The notes under the pieces: generated by a model | What the model saw: only the letters and a program-made list of their open reading frames with translations | Database searches by the model: none | What the model was told of the DNA's origin: nothing | Shown here: positions 1 through 5,008 of the stretch, piece by piece | How the letters are laid out: each line of letters begins with the position of its first letter | How positions within the stretch are numbered: the stretch's first letter is position 1 | Program-made: the position numbers and the translations under genes | DNA from: Candidatus Hydrogenedentes bacterium UBA2224 | GTDB lineage: Bacteria; Hydrogenedentota; Hydrogenedentia; Hydrogenedentales; SLHB01 | Assembly (NCBI GenBank): GCA_002348185.1 | Contig: DDYW01000112.1 | Location: forward strand, 1 to 15,502 | DNA: 15,502 bases | Reading direction: 5' to 3'

Positions 1-109
1 CTATGGTCTGCCGTCCCTACGGGACTTATGACTTGAGGGATGCGGAGGCTCCCACTGAAGTGATGGGCTATTATCTGCCGTCCCTGCGGGACTCGGAGCC
101 CTCCGGGCT
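1..109. repeat. REP-like hairpin repeats (two copies plus a related hairpin)
   Basis: Two near-identical units start at 1 and 68, a spacing of 67 bases. Each reads CTAT, two variable bases, then TCTGCCGTCCCTRCGGGACT. Each contains a perfect hairpin, GTCCC/GGGAC around a three-base loop (13-25 and 80-92). A third hairpin with the same 5-3-5 geometry but different sequence, AGCCC-TCC-GGGCT, follows at 97-109. Short GC-rich palindromes in small clusters are typical of REP elements mobilised by IS200-like (RAYT) transposases. No transposase is visible here, but the array may continue left of the window. The hairpins could also serve as transcript ends or mRNA stabilisers. Confidence 0.6.
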
Positions 110-319
110 GGGCTGGTATGTCGTCGCACTTTCGGCGCTCCAAAAGGCAGGATGGTCTCTTGTTTCACCACGTGGATGAGTCGACAAGAGCTCCAGCGCC
201 CGACGGCGCAAACGTCTGAGCCATCTGCCTTCGCGTCACCCGGGATTGGAGAAGCGGCAGCCCCGTGCTCCGGGCCGCGGGACGACGCAGACCGTGCGCC
301 CGCGTATCCGCTGCCGCGC
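110..319. other. intergenic, no gene recognised
   Basis: This stretch lies between the hairpin repeats and the stop codon of the sensor gene. I see no convincing ORF with a ribosome binding site, no tRNA-like fold and no clear U-tailed terminator. The open frame on the plus strand here runs into the antisense of the sensor gene and has no family resemblance. Confidence 0.5.
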
Positions 320-655
320 TCACTCGCGCCGTTTGGTCTTACCGGCCCATTCGGGATAGAGCTGTTCCATGCAGTCCGGACACAGACCGTGGCTGAACTG
401 GGCGCCGGAGCGCTGGCTGATGTATTCCTCGATCTGTTTCCAGTAGCCCTGGTCGTCGCGCACCTTCTTGCACGAACTGCAGATCGGGAGCATTCCGCTC
501 AACGTCGTGACTTCCCGTAGCGCGGTCTCGAGTTCATGAATCAGGTTCTCGCGCTCGGCCTCGGCGTTCTTGCGCTCGGTGATGTCCAGCGAATACTCGA
601 TCATTTGTGCCAGTTCGCCCGTCTCATCAAAGACCGGGTACCCGTGCACTTCAAA
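320..655 (-). pseudogene. C-terminal part of frameshifted PAS sensor (PAS end, coiled coil, CxxC/CxxC module)
   Basis: This frame continues the PAS protein encoded just upstream. It starts with the end of a PAS fold (FEVHGYPVFDE, then the PAC-like EYSLDITERKNAE). A short helical coil follows (about residues 173-198 of the rejoined 257-aa protein). The last part is a compact module containing LPICSSCKKVRDDQGYW and FSHGLCPDC. Its cysteine pairs (about 205/208 and 238/241) suggest a zinc-ribbon or redox site. This tail is recurrent at the end of PAS and response-regulator proteins; its function is not established as far as I know. Read alone, the frame could start at GTG 647-649, but no ribosome site supports that. 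Joining it to the upstream frame restores a continuous PAS domain, so I treat the two as one broken gene. Confidence 0.75.
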
Positions 656-1092
656 ACCCGCGTTTCGCCCTCACCCATCGGGTGGCGGTGTTCCGTAATG
701 GCTGGCGCACGCGTTTCTTTCACGATGCGCAGGGGACATGCATGCTCATCGCCATCGCAGGGGGCATCGAGCCCATGGATGAGCTGGTAGCACGTCGACA
801 GCCCATCGGCGGCATGGGACCGCGCAGCGGCGTTCGCCATGAGTACCTCGCAGGTCCCGGCATCGATGACGTAGAACGGATGCGCCAGCGACTCGAGGAC
901 GTTTTTCAGAAAGCGCCGCCGCTCGAGGTCATGCGCCAGCGCACGGCGCATATCCGTCCGGCGAACGTGGACATGATAGAGCAGACCGATGAGCAGGACG
1001 ACCGCGGTGAGCAGCAACAACGCGTCCACCCACGCGTCTTCGCCCGAGAGGAAATCCTGCCAGATGCCCGTTTCCGCTCCGAACAATCGCAC
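601..1092 (-). pseudogene. N-terminal part of frameshifted membrane PAS sensor
   Basis: The start is GTG at 1090-1092, with GGAGG five bases upstream. Residues about 22-43 form one hydrophobic membrane segment (ALLLLTAVVLLIGLLYHV) followed by a basic and helical stretch. A PAS domain begins near residue 62 (FLKNVLESLAHPFYVIDAGT). The PAS carries three cysteines (about 101, 112 and 119; CYQLIHG, PCD, ACP), a pattern seen in PAS domains proposed to bind metal, haem or an Fe-S cluster. The PAS sequence is lost after ETRVLK near 656, and the frame then runs through unrelated residues to a stop at 601. One extra T in the T4 run (653-656 on the plus strand) would restore ETRVFEVHGYP. There is no kinase, GGDEF or other output domain, so the C-terminal cysteine module may be the effector or a partner contact. 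Confidence 0.75.
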
Positions 1093-1122
1093 CTGCGCCT
1101 CCGCGAGGGGCTATCCATGCAT

Positions 1123-1158
1123 GAGTGCCCGCAGACCCTAACCCCTAACCCCGCACTC
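1123..1158 (-). promoter_or_regulatory. telomere-like G-quadruplex motif inside an inverted repeat
   Basis: On the minus strand this reads GAGTGC, then GGGGTTAGGGGTTAGGG, TCTGCGG, then GCACTC. Four runs of three or more G (loops of 3, 3 and 5; the last run borrows the first base of the closing arm) meet the usual G-quadruplex pattern. The outer six-base arms are perfect inverted repeats (1123-1128 and 1153-1158). The element lies just downstream of the extended -10 at 1161-1169 and upstream of the GTG start at 1092, so it would fall in the first 30 or so bases of the sensor mRNA. Folding in RNA could reduce translation of the sensor. Function is inferred. Confidence 0.45.
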
Positions 1159-1160
1159 TC

Positions 1161-1169
1161 ATTTTACCA
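1161..1169 (-). promoter_or_regulatory. extended -10 promoter of the PAS sensor gene
   Basis: The minus strand reads TGGTAAAAT: a TGn extension followed by TAAAAT, five of six matches to TATAAT. No good -35 hexamer lies 16-18 bases upstream, as is common for extended -10 promoters. Transcription would start near 1154, giving a leader of about 60 bases before the GTG start. Confidence 0.4.
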
Positions 1170-1182
1170 GACACGCGCCGGA

Positions 1183-1227
1183 ACAGGGCCGGAATCCCGG
1201 CGGGAAAACCCGGATCACAAGCCCTGT
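1183..1227. repeat. inverted repeat across the -35 position of the sensor promoter
   Basis: Perfect seven-base arms ACAGGGC (1183-1189) and GCCCTGT (1221-1227) enclose smaller palindromes: GCCGG-AATC-CCGGC beginning at 1189, and CGGG-AAAA-CCCG at 1201-1212. The left arm covers the place where a -35 hexamer for the -10 at 1161-1166 would sit. It could be an operator or a cruciform or RNA structure. Confidence 0.4.
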
Positions 1228-1292
1228 ATCCGAGGAAGGAACACAAAAAGAGAGCCGGGATCTTCCTGCGTCGCTGCCGTCGTGGAAACGTT

Positions 1293-1312
1293 GCCGCGGC
1301 GCCCGCCGCGGC
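1293..1312 (-). terminator. GC hairpin downstream of the Ala-rich protein gene
   Basis: A perfect eight-base stem, GCCGCGGC/GCCGCGGC, with a four-base loop starts 20 bases after the stop codon at 1333. On the minus strand it is followed by AACGTTT, so the U-tract is poor. Position and strength suggest a transcript end, possibly bidirectional. Confidence 0.4.
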
Positions 1313-1332
1313 CGGAGATTGGCGCACCCGCG

Positions 1333-2013
1333 TCAGACCAGGAAATTGAGCCGGTTGCCAGCGCCCTCGGGCGCCTCCCTCACTGCCCGATACGGCGCCT
1401 GGGGCGGCCGCGTCAAGGGCGCGCCCAAAGCCCCGGCAAAGAGCCCCAGCGCATCGGCTTCCGCCCGGGTGACGGCCGCCGCGGAGGTTTGCGCTTCTGA
1501 ACGCGCCGCGGAAGCGGCAGCCTCCCGCCGCAGAGCCTCCGCGCGGCGGGCCAGCACGGCCTCGCGGAACGCCGCGCGTTGCTCCTCGACCGCCGGCACA
1601 GCGCGGCGGGCCGTTTCAAAACCGCCTCGGAGCATCTCCAGAATCGCCCGGTTGTAAGACAAACGGTTGCCTGCGCCCACTTCGAGGGCGTCTGCCGCCG
1701 GTTGCCGGGGCTCGAGCGCGTTCGGCGGATCCACCGTCGACTCCGCGAGACGCCTCAGCGCGGCGCTGAGGCTGTCCACCCGCTGCGCGTTGGTGTTCTG
1801 CGATGTGCTCTGCGACGTGGTCTCGGCCATCTGCCGGAGCCCGGCCAATTCCTGAAGGGGGCGTGATGCCGTGATGGCCTGTACGCCTTGCTGGCCGAGC
1901 GCTTCCGGCGCCTCAACCGGCGCTTGCACCGGAGAAGCCGCCTGCGTCGGGATTTGTTCCACCAGTGCCCGGATACGGCTCAACGCCGCCAATGCAGCTA
2001 TGCGTTCGCCCAT
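1333..2013 (-). CDS. unrecognised Ala-rich helical protein with two GAGNRL motifs
   Basis: I do not recognise this 226-aa protein. I chose ATG 2011-2013 (MGERIAALAALSRIRALVEQ) because AGGAA lies eight bases upstream; the open frame reaches 2091, but the added residues look like untranslated leader. The sequence shows no signal peptide or membrane span. Residues 1-60 are helical with a Pro/Ala/Gln-rich break (22-45). Residues 60-80 are Ser/Thr/Gln-rich. Residues about 120-190 form a long charged Ala-rich coiled coil. GAGNRL occurs twice, at 113-118 followed by SY and at 217-222 followed by NFLV, the last ending the protein. Repetition of the motif before and after the coil suggests a packing or docking element. 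A structural or scaffold role is possible, but nothing assigns a function. The neighbouring genes give no clear clue. A GC hairpin follows the stop. Confidence 0.7.
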   Translation of the reverse strand: MGERIAALAALSRIRALVEQIPTQAASPVQAPVEAPEALGQQGVQAITASRPLQELAGLRQMAETTSQSTSQNTNAQRVDSLSAALRRLAESTVDPPNALEPRQPAADALEVGAGNRLSYNRAILEMLRGGFETARRAVPAVEEQRAAFREAVLARRAEALRREAAASAARSEAQTSAAAVTRAEADALGLFAGALGAPLTRPPQAPYRAVREAPEGAGNRLNFLV

Positions 2014-2529
2014 TGTCGCGATTCCTGTAGATGGAATGGTCGGGTCAAAAATGTTGCACGTTGAGAAGGCGCACCGCATACGCCCTTCCACAGCCTGAAC
2101 ACTACGATACCTGAAATGCTTTCAGAAGAGAAGAGTTTTTTGCGCGGCTCACTGCAAATCGTTTGCCGGCAACTTCTTACACGCGGACGGCGTTCGCCCT
2201 GGCATGTGGTATCGCCCGGCGAGGGCACCGCTCCCACCCCGGGGGAATACTCCGGTACCGCGTCACGCAGCGTAGCGCGCGTCCTGCGGGGTGTTCGGCG
2301 GCTGCGGGTGAACCGAAAGGCACAGGGCACGCTACCTCAAGACACACGGCCGCCCCTCGCAACGCTCCTGATTCCCCCGCGTGCGGCTCCAGCAAGATGT
2401 TCGGCGCAGACGTCAGGTCTTGAACTGGCGCGAAGCGGCTGCTCCTTCCGCGTGCAGGCACAGCGCCCGCACCCCGGTCAGGTGATTGACAGCCGCCGCC
2501 AAGCGGCCCGAGACCCCCGTTGTCTGGGT
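2014..2529. other. 516-base intergenic region, no convincing gene
   Basis: The region separates the cold-shock gene stop from the start of the Ala-rich protein gene. Open frames exist on both strands, as expected at this GC content, but none has a family signature or a good ribosome site. A small hairpin CTGAAA-TGC-TTTCAG is at 2111-2125, with a T6 run ten bases further (2136-2141) on the plus strand. A GCCGC-rich palindrome lies at 2491-2505, shortly after the cold-shock stop. The right part may be the 3' region of the cold-shock transcript. I could not identify a promoter for the Ala-rich gene. No tRNA fold was seen. Confidence 0.5.
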
Positions 2530-2730
2530 TCAGGCAGTGCGGACGTCTTTGGCTTCAGGCCCCTTGCGCCCGTCGCCCACCTCGTAGAGGACCTTCTCGT
2601 TCTCTTTCAACGTGCGATTGACGGTCGCGACGTTGGAGCGATGAACGAAGATGTCTTTCCCGCCTTCATCCGGAATGATGAACCCATACCCCTTCTGCTC
2701 ATTGAACCACTTCACGGTACCGGTAGGCAT
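2530..2730 (-). CDS. cold-shock domain protein (CspA family)
   Basis: This is a single 66-aa cold-shock (OB-fold) domain, full length for the family. It binds single-stranded RNA and DNA in the cytoplasm and acts as an RNA chaperone or antiterminator. The start MPTGTVKWFNEQKGYGFI has the conserved KWF and the RNP1 motif KGYGFI (13-18). RNP2 is DIFVH (26-30), and the C-terminal half has the usual acidic spacing and GPEAKDV ending. The ATG at 2728-2730 is preceded by GGAG eight bases away. The gene stands alone, with long non-coding stretches on both sides, as is common for csp genes. A consensus-like promoter at 2776-2804 gives a short leader of about 40 bases, so a long cold-shock thermosensor leader is not evident. 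The sequence does not say whether it is cold-induced or constitutive. Confidence 0.97.
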   Translation of the reverse strand: MPTGTVKWFNEQKGYGFIIPDEGGKDIFVHRSNVATVNRTLKENEKVLYEVGDGRKGPEAKDVRTA

Positions 2731-2775
2731 AGTCGTAACTCCGTATGCAAACCAAAGGCCCCTTCATGTTTATCC

Positions 2776-2804
2776 ATTCGAACACAGAATACGGTATCTG
2801 TCAA
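2776..2804 (-). promoter_or_regulatory. sigma-70-type promoter of the cold-shock gene
   Basis: The minus strand has a perfect -35 TTGACA (2799-2804), a 17-base spacer and a weaker -10 TCGAAT (2776-2781, four of six). Transcription would start near 2769, about 40 bases before the ATG. The -35 and spacing are convincing; the -10 is the weak part. Confidence 0.6.
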
Positions 2805-2908
2805 GTGAAAATGGCGAATTCCTGGAATCTCCCGGCGCCGCCCGGCCCGGCTGAAGAGCCCTTTCCTCGAATCCGGCGCATGCTTCTGCCCGAATCCGGG
2901 CGCGACTG

Positions 2909-2917
2909 TGGTAAACT
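2909..2917 (+). promoter_or_regulatory. possible extended -10 for a short plus-strand unit
   Basis: TGGTAAACT is a TGn extension with TAAACT, five of six matches to TATAAT. There is no -35, but a direct repeat of CGAATCCGG (2868-2876 and 2891-2899) lies upstream, its second copy over the -35 position. A start near 2924 would give a transcript of about 140 bases ending at the hairpin at 3028-3062. Confidence 0.3.
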
Positions 2918-2928
2918 CCGTCCCCGGA

Positions 2929-3036
2929 ATGCAGCCTGAGCGCGTACCACCCCTGACCGCGCAGGAGCCCGCCCACGGCGCGCGAGAAAGGCGGATGAAG
3001 GGCATGCCAAGAGGCTACCGGCATCACAAGTCATAG
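2929..3036 (+). other. candidate small ORF or small RNA body
   Basis: A 35-codon frame begins at ATG 2929, about five bases after the inferred transcript start, and stops at TAG 3034-3036 inside the terminator stem. The product would be strongly basic at its end (MKGMPRGYRHHKS) with a Pro/Glu/Arg-rich first half. There is no Shine-Dalgarno at the first ATG. An internal ATG at 2995 has AAAGG just upstream and would give 13 residues. It resembles no family I know. The unit may instead be a non-coding RNA between the cold-shock gene and the hydrolase gene, or a decayed gene end. Confidence 0.2.
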
Positions 3037-3062
3037 CCATAACGCTTCTTATGACTTTTTTT
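3028..3062 (+). terminator. intrinsic terminator reading rightward
   Basis: AAGTCATA (3028-3035) pairs with TATGACTT (3050-3057) and is followed by more T (T7 across 3056-3062). A competing inner stem CATAA/TTATG lies inside. The T-tract is on the plus strand only, so it would stop plus-strand transcripts. No annotated plus-strand gene lies upstream, which is why I suspect a short transcript starting near 2924. It might also limit antisense reading into the hydrolase gene. Confidence 0.5.
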
Positions 3063-3144
3063 AAGTTTGGGGCGAACGCCTCGGCTCTGCCCACGCGAGG
3101 CCATCACAACTGCCCCGTCCACGCGTATCCGGTACCCGGCGGTG

Positions 3145-4923
3145 TCAGTGGTTTTGACCCAGATGCGTTTCCAGAAACGTCATGATCGGTTCGAGCGCGA
3201 TTTCGTGGCCGCCGTGGTGCACGATGAGTTCGACGTTCCCGGGCGCGCCGGTGTCGCGGTAGGCGGGCACGATTTCGAGGAGGGCCCTTCGCGCCAGTTC
3301 GGGGGTGAATTGGGTTGGGGGCTCCTGGAGACCGTTCTGGCACTGCAGCGGTCTCGGGGCCATCAAGGCGTAGATGTCGGGGAAATCCACCAGTTCGCGC
3401 AGGCCCTCGAACTTCCAGCACATGCAATGGTTCTGTTCCATCTGGTCCATGAACGTCAGAAAACCCGCGCTGACAGTCGCGGCCACGCGCGGGTCCATCG
3501 CGCCGAGCCACATGGCCATCTCACCGCCCAGCGACAAGCCCGCGCACCCGAGCCGGGCAGGGTCAACGTCTTCGCGGCTGCGGAGGTAGTCCACGCAGCG
3601 CATGAGGTCCCAGATCCGTTCGCCCATCAGGGTCCGGCCCGCCTCATAAACCTCATGCTGGCCGACGTCCGTGCTGATGACCACGAAGCCGCGCCGGGCC
3701 AGTTCGCTGCCAAACGATTTGTAGATGGCTTCTTGCGGATCAAACGGCGTCATGCGGTTGCCGCCGTGCCCGTGGATGCAAACGACCGCGGGCATCGGCC
3801 CACCGGCTTTCGCCGGAACCGCCAGCATCGCCTGAAACACGCGTCCCGGCGTGGCCCGCAGTTCGAGGGTGTCCAGCCGGAACCCTTCGCGCTCTTCGGT
3901 GGCCAGCACGCGCGCATCCAGCGCGAGCGAGCCGCCCGTCTCCGCCAGGTCGCGCATGTGCATGAGATCAAACAGACGCGCGCGAAGTTCCCCTTGCCAC
4001 GCCGCCGCTTCGTCCGCCGAACGGGGAGTGTATCGCATCGTCCGCATCGCGCCGGGCTGTTCTTCCCCGGCGTGAGTCCAGGCGTTCAGCCTCAACACGT
4101 CGTCGTAGTAGGCGCTCTTGGCGAGCTTCGCCTCAAAATCTTTCCGGAAGGCGCCTTTGCCCGGTTTGTCGCCTGGCCACAGCTCATCGAGAAATTTCCA
4201 CGCCAGTTCGCCGTTGCCGGAGTTTATGAAGTCCAGCATGTTGCCCCATAGCGCAGGAGGCACGCTCCCCCACTCTTCGTCGTCAAAGGTCATGTCCATG
4301 ACCTCCTTATTCTCCCAATCGGCACGTACCGCGTCCGCGCGCTCCTTCCATTCGTCTTCGGACGGTGCGGGTTTGCGCATGAATTGTTCGGCAAGATGGA
4401 ATGCGCCATTGTCGTACAGCACGACGATAGGCGTACGCGCAGAGGCCGCGAAGGGCGCCCCGAAATACGCGAAGGCCATGTCTTCGGAATAGAACTCCGT
4501 GACGCCGTCCCCGTCGGCATCCTTGAGCATGGCGCCCGAATCCTGGCCCTCGAAACGGGCCATCAGCGCCGGAACCTCCCCGAGCGAAAACACCAGATAG
4601 GAAAAGCAGCAGTGCGCCCCCCCGCTGTAGGTCTGCAGGACCAGTTCCTCCTGGCGATCGCCGTCAATATCGCAAACCGTCGCACACCGCTTAAGCACCT
4701 CCACGAATTCGTTCACGGAGTGCTCAAAGACCACTGCGTCGCCTTTGCTGAACTCGATACGGCTCTGCCAATACAGGTCGCTCGGCCCGAAAATGCGGAT
4801 GGTATACGGACGGTACTGGATCTGCTCGCGCAGCACCTCGGGGCCCGGGGCTTCCTGGGCAGGTGCGGCGGCAGACAAGGCCAATGCGGCTGCAACGCTC
4901 AAAACAGCAACGGACACGCGCAT
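3145..4923 (-). CDS. secreted alpha/beta hydrolase with N-terminal calcium-loop-like domain
   Basis: The ATG at 4921-4923 has GGGAGGGG upstream and starts a signal peptide (MRVSVAVLSVAAALALSAAA, likely cut after APA near 22), so the 592-aa protein is exported. Residues about 35-280 form a domain with CDIDGDRQEELVLQTYSGG (84-102), HCC (104-106) and DADGDGVTEF (135-144). These DxDGDxxxE loops resemble FG-GAP or EF-hand-like calcium loops. Residues about 340-592 are a dienelactone-hydrolase or acetyl-xylan-esterase-like alpha/beta hydrolase. It has an oxyanion segment HGHGG (384-388), nucleophile elbow G-L-S464-L-G and catalytic His in GGHE (573). The acid is probably Glu534, in GLQEP, where relatives usually have Asp. 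The substrate is likely an ester in a polysaccharide or glycoside, by context only. It follows the 988-aa secreted protein by 85 bases and is probably cotranscribed. Confidence 0.85.
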   Translation of the reverse strand: MRVSVAVLSVAAALALSAAAPAQEAPGPEVLREQIQYRPYTIRIFGPSDLYWQSRIEFSKGDAVVFEHSVNEFVEVLKRCATVCDIDGDRQEELVLQTYSGGAHCCFSYLVFSLGEVPALMARFEGQDSGAMLKDADGDGVTEFYSEDMAFAYFGAPFAASARTPIVVLYDNGAFHLAEQFMRKPAPSEDEWKERADAVRADWENKEVMDMTFDDEEWGSVPPALWGNMLDFINSGNGELAWKFLDELWPGDKPGKGAFRKDFEAKLAKSAYYDDVLRLNAWTHAGEEQPGAMRTMRYTPRSADEAAAWQGELRARLFDLMHMRDLAETGGSLALDARVLATEEREGFRLDTLELRATPGRVFQAMLAVPAKAGGPMPAVVCIHGHGGNRMTPFDPQEAIYKSFGSELARRGFVVISTDVGQHEVYEAGRTLMGERIWDLMRCVDYLRSREDVDPARLGCAGLSLGGEMAMWLGAMDPRVAATVSAGFLTFMDQMEQNHCMCWKFEGLRELVDFPDIYALMAPRPLQCQNGLQEPPTQFTPELARRALLEIVPAYRDTGAPGNVELIVHHGGHEIALEPIMTFLETHLGQNH

Positions 4924-4953
4924 GTTAAACCCCTCCCTGGCCGCTTGCGGCGA

Positions 4954-4981
4954 CAAATTGTCTGCCCAGAATTTGCAGACA
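4954..4981 (-). promoter_or_regulatory. mutually exclusive hairpins between two secreted-enzyme genes
   Basis: On the minus strand TGTCTGC pairs with GCAGACA (7 bp, nine-base loop, 4959-4981). An alternative stem, CAAATT with AATTTG (4954-4959 and 4970-4975), uses overlapping bases, so only one can form. The element lies in the 85-base gap between the upstream stop (5009) and the hydrolase ATG (4923). It could be an attenuator, an operator or a processing site. There is no strong U-tract. Confidence 0.35.
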
Positions 4982-5008
4982 CTATCTAACGCGGCTCCGG
5001 CTGCCCGG

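Noticed and set aside
1..109. CRISPR array
   Set aside because: Only two units, the repeat core is a short palindrome, no consistent spacers follow and no cas gene is seen.
647..660. Programmed -1 frameshifting at the PAS junction as the main explanation
   Set aside because: The site does not match the X-XXY-YYZ heptamer and no downstream stimulatory structure is evident, so mutation or read error is simpler; it is kept only as a possibility.
1136..1152. True telomeric repeat or replicon end
   Set aside because: Only two and a half units are present inside continuous gene-dense sequence, so a local G-rich regulatory motif is more likely.
1145..1327. Minus-strand 60-codon frame between sensor and Ala-rich gene
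   Set aside because: It runs through the promoter, inverted repeat and hairpin, and has no ribosome site or family resemblance.
2116..2808. Plus-strand frame of 230 codons across the intergenic region and the cold-shock gene
   Set aside because: Its second half is antisense to the cold-shock gene, and the first half shows no domain or ribosome site.
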